64,000 bases of DNA, taken from positions 1-64,000 of the forward strand of contig JAEOTR010000017.1 of NCBI GenBank assembly GCA_016839705.1. Reading direction: 5' to 3'. The first letter of the stretch is position 1, and the number at the start of each line of letters is the position of its first letter. This DNA is from Promethearchaeota archaeon. Its GTDB lineage: Archaea; Asgardarchaeota; Lokiarchaeia; Sigyniarchaeales; SOKP01. Below the pieces are notes generated by a model. That model saw nothing but the letters and a program-made list of their open reading frames with translations. It was not told where the DNA came from and did not search any database. The position numbers and the translations under genes are program-made. Below are positions 9,227 to 17,762 of this stretch, in pieces.

Positions 9227-9682
9227 TTATTTTTTCAAATCAATCTCATACTCTAAAATGCGCCTAATCCTTCCACGTAAATCCATTCTTATCGCGGACA
9301 TTCCATACGTTGGTATCCCTAGCTTCTCCTGAACTTTCTCAGCACTAAGGGCTTCTGGAAGATCCTGTTTATTCGCAATTGCTATAATTTTTGAACTTAA
9401 ATAACGTGAAAACTTATTGTAGATTTCTTTAGTCTTTTCTATATTTTCTTCGGTTGAATCACAGACTAAAACAGTTAAACCTGCCCCCCTTAGAAAATCT
9501 TGCCACATGAATCTATAGCGTTCTTGACCACCAAAATCCCAGATACTTGTCTTCCTACCGTTGAGAGTAGAATCTTCTATTTCTAATCCAACAGTAGGAT
9601 CTGCTTCTTTTAAAATATCTCTCCCTTGAAGTAAAGACAACAATGAAGACTTACCTACACTACTCAACCCTAAAATACATAT
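9227..9682 (-). CDS. Arf-like small GTPase, start codon problematic
   Basis: Ras/Arf-superfamily GTPase of about 150 residues. G1 GLSSVGKSS, G3 WDFGGQER with the catalytic Gln present, G4 NKQD and a G5-like SAIRMD are all seen; NKQDLPEAL is typical of Arf/Sar proteins. No ATG, GTG or TTG lies upstream of the P-loop strand in this frame; the only canonical start (TTG at 9667) falls inside the P-loop and would remove its beta strand (KICILG). I give ATA at 9682 as a possible start. The alternative is a TTG at 9722 in another frame with one extra A in a run of four (9716-9719); dropping one A gives a natural 13-residue lead-in. No prenylation or myristoylation signal is seen. Confidence 0.75.
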   Translation of the reverse strand: MCILGLSSVGKSSLLSLLQGRDILKEADPTVGLEIEDSTLNGRKTSIWDFGGQERYRFMWQDFLRGAGLTVLVCDSTEENIEKTKEIYNKFSRYLSSKIIAIANKQDLPEALSAEKVQEKLGIPTYGMSAIRMDLRGRIRRILEYEIDLKK

Positions 9683-9722
9683 TTTTGATTTTGTCGTGAG
9701 AACCTTAAATCGACCTTTTCAA

Positions 9723-9979
9723 ATAGAACCTTATTAAGTAGAAAAGACAATTAAAGCTTCAAAAATTCAAATATTATTTACATATCATGAGAATAACTTA
9801 TTAACTTATCAAGAAAAAGCAATTCTCGATTTGATTGGCTGGTAGAAAAAAAATAAATGAAAAAACCATCAAGATTTAATGAGGTGACCTTAAATTAGAT
9901 GAAAAGGGATATATTTTTAAAAAAATAATCAGTTTAAAATAAGGATAAAATAAAATTAGTCAAAAAAAATTGGTATTAT
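9723..9979. other. Intergenic region, no convincing gene
   Basis: AT-rich spacer between the Arf-like GTPase promoter side and the 3' end of EF-1A. A short open stretch on the plus strand ending at the TAG at 9843-9845 (about 33 codons, last residues YQEKAILDLIGW) has coding-like composition but no usable start codon, so it may be a gene remnant. Nothing else recognised. Confidence 0.4.
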
Positions 9980-11302
9980 TTACTCTTTCTTCTTTACTGC
10001 TGTGGTCCCCGGGTCAATATCCTTTACGATACCTACACAAACGGTTCTACCCATATCTCGCACAGCGAATCTGCCCATTTCTGGAAAATCATTATATTTT
10101 TCAAGGCACATTTTCTTAATTGGTGATAATTCTACAATCGCAGATTCGTTTCTCTTAAGAAACTTAGGAGAATCTTCAATGACGGCACCAGTTTTCTGAT
10201 CTAATTTTTTAAGTAAGGCAATAAATTTAGCAGCCACTTGAGCTGTATGTGCATGAACCACTGGTGTATAGCCTTGTGCAATAGCAGTAGGATGCCAGAT
10301 GACAATGACTTGACCTGTCCATTTTCCATTAGGGTTAATTACAGTAGGAGGATCACTTGGATGACCCATACAATCACCTCTACTAGCATCCGCTAGAGTT
10401 ATTCCCCTTATGCTGAAGCCTACATTATCACCAGGTACAGCTTGAGGTATTTCCTCATGATGCATTTCGATGGATCTAATTTCACCTTGGAAGCCAGTTG
10501 GCATGATAATAATTTTATCATTCTTCTTTAACACTCCTGTTTCAACCCTACCAACAGGAACAACTCCAGTTCCTTTAATTCTGTAAGAATCTTGGATTGG
10601 AACCCTTAGAGGTTTGCCAGTTGGCTTTTCAGGAAGCACAAATTGGTCGATAGCTTCAATTAAAGTAGGTCCATCATACCATGGCATTTTATCGCTTTTT
10701 TTTGACAAGTTTTCCATTGCCATCCCACTTGTAGGGACAAATGGTACATCTTTAAGCTTAAAACCAATATTTTTGAGAAGATCACCGACGGATTCTTTTA
10801 CTTCATTATATCTGTCTTCACTGTATTCATAATTGTCAGCTTTATTTACCGCAACGACGAGTTGTTTTACTCCTAAGGTTTGCGCTAGATATGCATGCTC
10901 ACGTGTTTGTCCATTAGCAGCAACTCCAACTTCCATTTCACCTTTTTTACCAGAAACGACAAGAATCGCAGCATCAGCTTGGCTGGCACCAGTAATCATG
11001 TTCTTAACAAAATCTGCGTGACCTGGTGCGTCAATGATAGTAAAGTAGCGGTTTGGCGTTTCGAACTTTCTAAAGGCTAAATCAATAGTAATTCCGCGTT
11101 GTCGTTCTTCTTTTAATTTGTCAAAGACGAAAGCATAAGACCAAGATTCTCTATCGTACTCCTTAGCGAGTTTTTCCAGCTCTCGAGCTTCTCTTTCGGT
11201 TACTGAACCTGTTTCTATGAGTAAGGCACCCATCATTGTTGATTTTCCGTGATCAATATGGCCAATAATAACCAAATTTAAATGAGGTTTATCGGTTGGC
11301 AT
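9980..11302 (-). CDS. tuf: Translation elongation factor 1-alpha
   Basis: GTPase that delivers aminoacyl-tRNA to the ribosomal A site. Of 440 residues, the G domain shows G1 GHIDHGKST near residue 13, the RGITID switch I segment, G3 DAPGHADF and G4 NKAD (usually NKMD). Domains II and III are complete (IKGTGVVPVGRVETG, then the C-terminal GRFAVRDMGRTV block). Full length, no insertion. EF-2 and S10, often close by in archaea, are not here. A purine-rich GAGGAAAT lies 13 bases before the ATG. Confidence 0.97.
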   Translation of the reverse strand: MPTDKPHLNLVIIGHIDHGKSTMMGALLIETGSVTEREARELEKLAKEYDRESWSYAFVFDKLKEERQRGITIDLAFRKFETPNRYFTIIDAPGHADFVKNMITGASQADAAILVVSGKKGEMEVGVAANGQTREHAYLAQTLGVKQLVVAVNKADNYEYSEDRYNEVKESVGDLLKNIGFKLKDVPFVPTSGMAMENLSKKSDKMPWYDGPTLIEAIDQFVLPEKPTGKPLRVPIQDSYRIKGTGVVPVGRVETGVLKKNDKIIIMPTGFQGEIRSIEMHHEEIPQAVPGDNVGFSIRGITLADASRGDCMGHPSDPPTVINPNGKWTGQVIVIWHPTAIAQGYTPVVHAHTAQVAAKFIALLKKLDQKTGAVIEDSPKFLKRNESAIVELSPIKKMCLEKYNDFPEMGRFAVRDMGRTVCVGIVKDIDPGTTAVKKKE

Positions 11303-11589
11303 TTTTCATCAATTTCCTCTATTTTCTATAATTTATGTTTTTACTAATATATTTCAAAATAACATTAATTTTTATTAGATGTTAATTGTAAATACGGATG
11401 AGTTTATATTTTTTACGATAATTTAAGTATAACTGAGAGTTTTTGATATATAAGATCAATTTATTGAATGTTTTATACTTCTTCTCTTCACTGTTAGGAA
11501 AAAAATTTGATAATAAAAATAAAAAACTATAGAACTTTAATTAAATTAAACATAAGAAAAAAAAGAAGAAAAAGAAATAATATAATATC

Positions 11590-12411
11590 ATGGTAAAGAA
11601 TCGAGCAAAATTTCCAAAAGAAGGGGAGTTTGTTGTTGCTAAAGTAACAGAGGTTGAGAATCAATATGTTTATGTCGATTTAATTAGCTTTGAGGGGTTA
11701 GATTCTGAGGAAACTGCTAGAGGTATGATTCATATATCAGAGATCAGCTCTAGATGGATAAAGAATATACGGAATTTTGTTCGAATTGGTCAAAGGGTAG
11801 TATTGCGTGTGTTACGAGTGGACCCAATTAAGGGGCACGTAGATTTGTCTTTGAGAAGAGTAAATTCGGCACAGAAAGAAATTCGGTTAAAAGAATGGAA
11901 ATATGCTGTGAAATATGAGAATTTACTACAATTTCTTACAGAGACTGAAGGGATTAATATGACTCTCGATGAAGCATATGATAAAGTTGGCTTCCCTATT
12001 TTAGATTTTTTCGAAAATTATCAAGAAGCTATAGAGAATCTTAAGGAGAACGGAGAAGAATTGCTAAATCAAATAGATGGTATCTCAGATGATACTAAAA
12101 ATGCATTATTGAAAATCGTTGATGAAAATGTACAAGTTTCAACAGTAAGTATATCTGGAAAGGTGAAATTATCGTTTAACTCGGAAAATGGTATAGACAG
12201 AATAAAGGAATCCTTACTAGAAGCCTTAAAAGTTATTGAGCCAAAAGAAACTCGTAAAGTTAGCATTAGTTATATAGCCGCACCATTTTATCGGCTAGAA
12301 GTGATCACTAAAGATTATTTAGATGCTGAAAATATCCTATCTGATACTTTGGAAATTATCGAACAAAAGGCAAACCAATATAATGGTAATTATGAGTTTA
12401 TTCGAGATTAA
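11590..12411 (+). CDS. eif2a: Translation initiation factor aIF2, alpha subunit
   Basis: Subunit of the heterotrimer that brings Met-tRNAi to the small ribosomal subunit. Seen: N-terminal S1/OB domain (about 1-90) with GMIHISEISSRWIKNIR and the strand VDPIKGHVDLSLRRV, then the helical domain and the C-terminal alpha-beta domain. At 273 residues the length is typical. Followed 31 bases later by nop10, a neighbour pair kept across archaea. Divergent from EF-1A with a 287-base spacer. Confidence 0.95.
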   Translation: MVKNRAKFPKEGEFVVAKVTEVENQYVYVDLISFEGLDSEETARGMIHISEISSRWIKNIRNFVRIGQRVVLRVLRVDPIKGHVDLSLRRVNSAQKEIRLKEWKYAVKYENLLQFLTETEGINMTLDEAYDKVGFPILDFFENYQEAIENLKENGEELLNQIDGISDDTKNALLKIVDENVQVSTVSISGKVKLSFNSENGIDRIKESLLEALKVIEPKETRKVSISYIAAPFYRLEVITKDYLDAENILSDTLEIIEQKANQYNGNYEFIRD

Positions 12412-12442
12412 ATTAATTATTATCTGATTTCTACTAGAAAAT

Positions 12443-12628
12443 ATGACTAAATATTTGCAAAAGTGTAAGGTTTGTAACAAATATGGCCTAGCTAATCCCG
12501 ATTCAAAGTGTCGCCATTGTGGAGCGCAGTTAGTTAATCCAAGACCTCCAAAATTTTCATTAATAGATAAATACTGGAAATATCGATTAGAATATTTCAA
12601 AGAAGAGTTTGATGAAAAGTTCAAATAA
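12443..12628 (+). CDS. nop10: H/ACA ribonucleoprotein Nop10
   Basis: 61-residue zinc-ribbon protein that stabilises Cbf5 on H/ACA guide RNAs for pseudouridylation. Cysteine pairs CKVC (about 8-11) and CRHC (about 23-26) form the ribbon; the C-terminal part NPRPPKFSLIDKYWKYR is the conserved linear helix region. It directly follows the aIF2-alpha gene and is certainly in the same operon. Its stop is 2 bases from the end of the convergent GINS gene. Confidence 0.95.
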   Translation: MTKYLQKCKVCNKYGLANPDSKCRHCGAQLVNPRPPKFSLIDKYWKYRLEYFKEEFDEKFK

Positions 12629-12630
12629 CT

Positions 12631-13302
12631 TTATGACACTTCCACTTTTTCGGCGAATTTTTCAAATATAAGGATATTGGCATTCTGGGAAGGGATAAAT
12701 GCAATATCGTCTTTCTCAAACGGACCATAATTTAATAGGTCAATCCCAACTAAGGGTGGTGTTTTCTTTAGAAATCTTAGCATTATGAGATCAATATGCT
12801 CTTTTGGTTCTTCTTCAGTTATTTTCGCTTGAACAGATTCCTTATCTTTAATTAGTATTGCAGATTCTTCAATCTCTCTTGTTTCACTGGATTGCAGATG
12901 CTTTATTTCATCAGTTTTTAAATAATCTTCTTCTTGAAATATAGAAACGGCTTTTACTTTCTCATATCCTTTTATTGAACTAATTAAGTTTTGGTAAAGT
13001 AATTTCTCTGCTTCAATAATATTATTTACTTCAATGTCTTTTAAGGCTAGAGCAAAGTTAGTTATTTTTACTTCTCGTATTTTTAAAAGATCATCAAAAA
13101 GATAATTTAGATTCTGTTTATAGGATTCAAATATTTGAAATCTTAGATTATTTTTTGTATCTTCATGATGGTGATCCATATAATTGAGTATTTTCTTGTA
13201 ACTGTCAAAAATTTCCTGATTTAACACCGTTAATTCCGTTTGCTGAAATTCATTAAGCCAATGTTGGTATAACTTTTCATAATCTCTTTTTAAATCCATC
13301 AA
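12631..13302 (-). CDS. gins51: GINS complex subunit (Gins51/Gins15 type)
   Basis: Subunit of GINS, the CMG-helicase cofactor bridging MCM and Cdc45/GAN. 223 residues: a long helical A domain (about 1-125), an acidic linker, then a small beta-rich B domain at about 172-220 with LRFLKKTPPLVGIDLLNYGPF and IAFIPSQNANILI, the hallmark of archaeal Gins51 and eukaryotic Sld5/Psf1. A before B gives the Gins51 order. It is the last gene of the leftward run PCNA-PriL-PriS-GINS. Confidence 0.88.
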   Translation of the reverse strand: MMDLKRDYEKLYQHWLNEFQQTELTVLNQEIFDSYKKILNYMDHHHEDTKNNLRFQIFESYKQNLNYLFDDLLKIREVKITNFALALKDIEVNNIIEAEKLLYQNLISSIKGYEKVKAVSIFQEEDYLKTDEIKHLQSSETREIEESAILIKDKESVQAKITEEEPKEHIDLIMLRFLKKTPPLVGIDLLNYGPFEKDDIAFIPSQNANILIFEKFAEKVEVS

Positions 13303-13361
13303 TATCGAATCTGTTCGTTATAATTTTAAAATTACTAACTCATATAAAAATAAGTTTTAAG

Positions 13362-14648
13362 TCATATAGTTTTTGCTACTTCTTTACATAATAAGAAAAT
13401 TGCGACATGGTGAGGAACTTCAATAATATCGCCTTTTGAATAAGGTCCATGCTTTTCTCCCTTTATTTTAGTAACCGGTACTTTCTCTTCTAGGATTTCT
13501 AATTTCTGAGTAGTATGTACCTTACTCTCAAAAACAATTGGATCTAATGATTCCTTTCTCTCATCTAATGGATTGAAATCATCAATTTCATCGGGTAATA
13601 TTTCTTGAACTTTAAATCCTGTTTTTCCATGGAGGGAACCAGGATATCTGATAAGTCTATGAATATCTACGGTAACAGGAATATCAATTTCTACTCCCAG
13701 TTCATGAACTACTCCTGTGAAGAATTTTTTCCAATTAGTCATTCCAAAGCCTTCAATTGAAGGTAAAATAAATCTATTAGTTTCTTTAATCTTGGTAAGA
13801 AAATCTTGTTTGGAATTTATAAAACTCTTAATGTAACTATTGTTTAAATTGAATTTCTCATTATTTGACAAATAATTTTTTATATCTGCATCAGGTTTAT
13901 TTAATATTTCTTCAGTTTTTCGTAAGATTTTTTGAGCCCAACCAATAGTATCTTGTGAAAAACGATAAAAAGTCCCACTTCTAGTTTGTAATCCTAATAT
14001 TTCAAATGAAACATTTTCTCCTGTAATATAATCGGCAAGTTCTCTTCTTTCGTCGGAAGAAAGAGTTCTTATTTTGTCATTTTCAATTTTCAAATGATAT
14101 CCACGATGTCCTGAAAATGCAATTCTTATTTGATTTAGTTCAATTGCAAAATCTGGAATTAGAAAATCATAGATTAATTTGATTATTTCATATTTGGCTA
14201 TATCTAAACATTTCTCGCAGATCCAAGTTAAAGTTTTAAATTTTGATTTGTGGCAACTTGGGCAACGATCCACTATTCCATTTCCGCTTTCTCCACATTC
14301 TTTGCAATACCAAAAGTCGTGATCTTCTTTACAAGGTGTATAGAAGTGGTCCGCATCAATGTCAATGATTAAATCACAACCCTTGAAACCTTTTCCAGAC
14401 ATGTCTTGATTTTCTGGTTGGAAATAAAGTGCTCCACTTGAATATACATGTCGAGGTCCATTACTAAACAAATTTTTCATCAGGTTTTCCCTACTTGAAA
14501 AATTCATGTGTCTTATCATTCTAATTTGCTTGTCCCATGGAATAAATCCAAATTCTCTCTCATTAAAGGAGTTTATTAATGGTAAATTTTTTCTATTTTC
14601 TCTATAGTATTCCTTAAATAGCCGATTTAGATATTGAATATCATTCAT
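13362..14648 (-). CDS. priS: DNA primase small (catalytic) subunit PriS
   Basis: Synthesises RNA/DNA primers with PriL. Catalytic DIDADH is at about residues 96-101 and the third acidic/phosphate-binding region VDIHRLIRYPGSLHGK is near the C-terminus. I chose the ATG at 14648, which overlaps the priL stop as ATGAATGA; an ATG at 14675 would add nine residues. The zinc region (about 104-155) is enlarged: between the usual first ligands and the CEKC pair there is an extra CKEC/CPSC ribbon of about 25 residues that simpler archaeal PriS proteins lack. Length 428, a little above average for that reason. Confidence 0.94.
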   Translation of the reverse strand: MNDIQYLNRLFKEYYRENRKNLPLINSFNEREFGFIPWDKQIRMIRHMNFSSRENLMKNLFSNGPRHVYSSGALYFQPENQDMSGKGFKGCDLIIDIDADHFYTPCKEDHDFWYCKECGESGNGIVDRCPSCHKSKFKTLTWICEKCLDIAKYEIIKLIYDFLIPDFAIELNQIRIAFSGHRGYHLKIENDKIRTLSSDERRELADYITGENVSFEILGLQTRSGTFYRFSQDTIGWAQKILRKTEEILNKPDADIKNYLSNNEKFNLNNSYIKSFINSKQDFLTKIKETNRFILPSIEGFGMTNWKKFFTGVVHELGVEIDIPVTVDIHRLIRYPGSLHGKTGFKVQEILPDEIDDFNPLDERKESLDPIVFESKVHTTQKLEILEEKVPVTKIKGEKHGPYSKGDIIEVPHHVAIFLLCKEVAKTI

Positions 14649-15822
14649 TATTAGATTTTTGATTACTTTCTTCAATTTTTTTTTTCATTGTGGAAACAAA
14701 TTGGGTAAATTGAACGTAAAAAAGAGGATGCGAAATTTTCTTTTGCTCATCATATTTCTTAGAGAAATAACCTTTTATACATAATTCATCTTTATATTTT
14801 TTCGCCATACATAAAGTATAGGATTTTAGAGTTTTGCATGAGTAAGGAGTATAACCTTTTTTAATTGCATATCTAACTTGATATCCAGTTCTATCTCTAT
14901 CAAAGTCAGGAAGAGTCGAAAATAGGTTTATAATGTCTTCTTCGGGATATTTTAAAGCGTTTAAAAACCAGACAATAAATAAACGCTCTGTATGAATTAA
15001 ATTTTGTCCTTCTTTTATTTTAGCAAGAATTTCTTGAATACATGGAGGTAAATATTTACTAAGGTCTTGATCTTTCCTAAAACCCATTTCAAAAGAATAT
15101 TCAAATTCTTCTTTTTTCTCCTCCCACTTTTCACTAATTTTTTCATATAGATCGCGAAATATTTGATTTTTTAATAACTCCTCTCTTAAATCTTCAATAT
15201 TGATTTGATTCAGAAATTTAATTCTTACATATTCTTGAATTAACCTATTGAGATCATCAGGTTGAATAAATACATAACCGTTATTTAATGAATTATTGAC
15301 TAATTTACGATAATTGTCCCTCAGATTAGAAGCGAGCTTCAAATAGTCAATAAAATGGATTCGAAATTTAGTTCTAAGATTTAAACCTTGATCCTTTACC
15401 TTAATTTTTTTGTAGATTACTGGTTCCTCAGAATAAACAATATCAAAATTTAAATCTTTATAAATATAATATAGATTAAAATCACTATTTATATCTTTAT
15501 TTAAGCTCTTGTAAGTGATTTTTGAATACAATTCGGCAATTTTGTTTGCAATTTGTTTGTTGTTCAAAATACTTAAAAAAATCTTTATTACTAAATAGAA
15601 ATCAATATTTATCTCATCATCCATAAAAAAAGAGAAATCCTCAATTTTGTTAAAAGAAGCTTTAAAAAACTCCAGGATTCTTTCTTTTATCTTATTGCCG
15701 TTATCAGATGAGAATACTTCATTTATAAAATCTATAGGTCCCTTTAAAGCTTTATTGGGGTAATATTTCTTTAGAGATGGAAGCCAAGGATAACGTTTAA
15801 CTAAGTTGAAAATCTCGCTCAT
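14641..15822 (-). CDS. priL: DNA primase large subunit PriL
   Basis: Regulatory subunit of primase with a C-terminal 4Fe-4S domain. N-terminal YPWLPSLKKYYP is the family's start motif. Candidate cluster ligands are the Cys in LPPC, the two in SCKTLKSYTLC and the later Cys in DELCIKGYF, four in all as expected. The intervening HTERLFIVWFLNAL helix is also typical. The middle third is lysine- and asparagine-rich and poorly conserved. Its stop overlaps the priS start, so the two subunits are translationally coupled. Confidence 0.9.
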   Translation of the reverse strand: MSEIFNLVKRYPWLPSLKKYYPNKALKGPIDFINEVFSSDNGNKIKERILEFFKASFNKIEDFSFFMDDEINIDFYLVIKIFLSILNNKQIANKIAELYSKITYKSLNKDINSDFNLYYIYKDLNFDIVYSEEPVIYKKIKVKDQGLNLRTKFRIHFIDYLKLASNLRDNYRKLVNNSLNNGYVFIQPDDLNRLIQEYVRIKFLNQINIEDLREELLKNQIFRDLYEKISEKWEEKKEEFEYSFEMGFRKDQDLSKYLPPCIQEILAKIKEGQNLIHTERLFIVWFLNALKYPEEDIINLFSTLPDFDRDRTGYQVRYAIKKGYTPYSCKTLKSYTLCMAKKYKDELCIKGYFSKKYDEQKKISHPLFYVQFTQFVSTMKKKIEESNQKSNNE

Positions 15823-15974
15823 TATTCAAAAATTTCCCATTTCTAATGATTTTTATTTTGCTTCTAAAAGATTTGATGGTCTTAAGCTTTAATAGATAAA
15901 GAGTAAAATGGTTTATTGATAATTTTAATAAATCTATTAACAAACTAATAAACTATATTTAAAGAAAGAGTTGA

Positions 15975-16778
15975 TTAAAATTCATCCATATCGTCTTCGT
16001 CTCCGAATTCCTCTTCTTCGACACGAGGTGCAAGGAAATAGCTTAGTTTCCCACCTTCAAGAAGATCAAAATTCATTTTTAACGGATGATCTGTTTTAAG
16101 GGATATTTCTAATTTTTCTGTGATAGAGGCTATCTTTAGTATTGCTTTTAGGAATGTTAACGAATATGCCCCACTACTTGAACCTTGAAGTTGACTTTCA
16201 ATCAAATCATCTTCATTGAGGTCATATACCATTTCACCAATTTGTCCAGAGGAGCTAAAGACAAGACCTTGTCCTTCATTTGCGTTTATGTTGAGGATTT
16301 CTGAGTAAATTTCCGCGTCTTTTATTGCTTCAACCAAGAAATCTGTATCTATTACCCACTTTGAAGGATAATCTATTTTGAGTAAATTATCCATTGGGAT
16401 TTCTTCGATGTCAATATCTAATAATGCTAAGCTAAATGTCCTGGTTCTAGATACACCCTCCCTTTGCATTTTAATTTTTATCTTTTGGTCAGCCTCATTA
16501 AAATCTATTTCAACTGTGTCATTGGCAGCACTTCTTTTTAAGATTTTATCTAGATCATCTAAATTTAATCCAACTTTCGATTCTGTACTACATTCATATT
16601 CATCAAAATTATCCTTCTTAATGGATAATTTCAGAAGACAGATTCTACTTGGATCCATCGCTGAAATAGTAAACTCTTTAGGAGTGACTCGAAATTCCGT
16701 TTCATCAATGATGCTGGCAAGAGTTTCAACAATTCCTTTTAATATCCGACTATTTTCTAATTTTAACGTGAAGCTCAT
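15975..16778 (-). CDS. pcn: DNA polymerase sliding clamp PCNA
   Basis: 267 residues. Features of the clamp: DPSRICLLKLSI in the first domain (family D-x-S-x-V), the acidic interdomain connector, and the C-terminal segment GGKLSYFLAPRVEEEEFGDEDD, where the LAPR motif precedes a longer acidic tail than usual. A single copy in this window, so a homotrimer is likely. Begins a leftward replication run (PCNA-PriL-PriS-GINS), divergent from an OB-fold gene. Confidence 0.95.
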   Translation of the reverse strand: MSFTLKLENSRILKGIVETLASIIDETEFRVTPKEFTISAMDPSRICLLKLSIKKDNFDEYECSTESKVGLNLDDLDKILKRSAANDTVEIDFNEADQKIKIKMQREGVSRTRTFSLALLDIDIEEIPMDNLLKIDYPSKWVIDTDFLVEAIKDAEIYSEILNINANEGQGLVFSSSGQIGEMVYDLNEDDLIESQLQGSSSGAYSLTFLKAILKIASITEKLEISLKTDHPLKMNFDLLEGGKLSYFLAPRVEEEEFGDEDDMDEF

Positions 16779-16955
16779 ATTCTTTCAGTATTTTTATGCT
16801 ATTATAATTAAGATAATAAAGTTTTATTGGCATTATTAATAATATTTAATATTAGTCTTTTAATAAAACCAACTCTGTGTATTAAATTAATTATTTATAC
16901 TTATCTTAAATTTCAATGATTATTACTGAAATAAATCGAACTGTTTATTAAAAAA

Positions 16956-17273
16956 ATGCCATTACAATCTGCGAAACAAAGAATGATTAAAAATCTCAAA
17001 AATGAGGATGAGAGGGTTCAAATCACTGGATATGTAAGGGAACTCGTTGAAGAAGAACAATTTGTTTTAGATGATGATACGGGGAAAATTGGTGTTGATA
17101 TTAAAAATATTGATTTTAAGTTTAAGGAAAATGATTTGATTAACGTTATTGGTAATCTTGTTAAAGAAGATGATGAAATAAAAATGTTTAAAGCTGAAAT
17201 TATCCAAGACAAGAACCAATTAAATTTTGAATATTATAAGAAATTATATGAACTTAAAAAAAAATACGGATGA
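16956..17273 (+). CDS. OB-fold nucleic-acid-binding protein
   Basis: 105 residues. The centre reads as a five-stranded OB barrel: VQITGYVRELVEEEQFVLDDD, TGKIGVDI, DLINVIGNLV and MFKAEIIQD, the pattern seen in RPA/Stn1/RMI2-type OB domains. A basic helix precedes it and a lysine-rich helix follows. It lies between PCNA and TFS, divergent from PCNA with a 177-base promoter region. A single-strand DNA or replisome role is inferred from fold and context only. Confidence 0.65.
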   Translation: MPLQSAKQRMIKNLKNEDERVQITGYVRELVEEEQFVLDDDTGKIGVDIKNIDFKFKENDLINVIGNLVKEDDEIKMFKAEIIQDKNQLNFEYYKKLYELKKKYG

Positions 17274-17291
17274 GTTTGTAAAGAAGAATAT

Positions 17292-17297
17292 AGGTGG
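17292..17297 (+). promoter_or_regulatory. Shine-Dalgarno site of the TFS gene
   Basis: AGGTGG matches the anti-Shine-Dalgarno of archaeal 16S rRNA. Its GGTG is followed by 7 bases and then ATA, the same spacing seen for L21e and the Mtq2-like gene. It decides the TFS start in the absence of ATG, GTG or TTG. Confidence 0.55.
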
Positions 17298-17303
17298 TAT
17301 CAA

Positions 17304-17636
17304 ATAGTACAATTTTGCCCTAAGTGTTCCAATCTTTTACGCAGAAAAAAAGAGAATGGGAAGCCATATCTTGTATGTATGTGTGGATATCAAGAGGGAT
17401 ATGACTCGCTTATCGATGAAAAAAGTATTAATAAGAAAAAGGAAGCTTTAAAAAGAAATCTAATAATTGTAAAGAAAGATGATAAGATTTCAGTGCTTCC
17501 TAAAGTAAAAACGAGTTGTCCTAAATGCAGTCATAATGAAGCAGAAACCTGGCAAACTCAAATTAGAAGCTCAGATGAACCAGCTACTCATTTTTTTAGA
17601 TGTGTCAAATGTAAACATACGTGGCGTCAGGGATAA
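17304..17636 (+). CDS. tfs: Transcription factor S (TFS/TFIIS-like), apparent ATA start
   Basis: Transcript-cleavage factor of archaeal RNA polymerase, about 110 residues. N-terminal zinc ribbon FCPKC (with ATA as Met the protein starts M-V-Q-F-C-P-K-C) paired with CMCGY, then a linker and a C-terminal ribbon with CPKC and CVKC pairs and the catalytic loop SSDEPATHFFRC (usually RSADEPMTxFYxC, where D-E is the cleavage pair). The frame is open back to the TGA of the preceding gene with no ATG, GTG or TTG before the first zinc knuckle. The next Met (17379) would remove half of the ribbon. ATA at 17304 is placed exactly where homologues start. Follows the OB-fold gene by 30 bases. Confidence 0.9.
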   Translation: MVQFCPKCSNLLRRKKENGKPYLVCMCGYQEGYDSLIDEKSINKKKEALKRNLIIVKKDDKISVLPKVKTSCPKCSHNEAETWQTQIRSSDEPATHFFRCVKCKHTWRQG

Positions 17637-17762
17637 AAACAGTTTACATAAGGAATTAAATAAATATTTAATATGTATATCTAGTTATATTTACGTGAAA
17701 GAACAGTTTCACGATCTTTATAAGATTTATTTTAAAACTTAATCGATATTGGTGATTGAATT

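Noticed and set aside
9747..9845. Coding-like open stretch ending YQEKAILDLIGW
   Set aside because: No start codon in frame and no family recognised; could be a remnant but not supportable as a gene.
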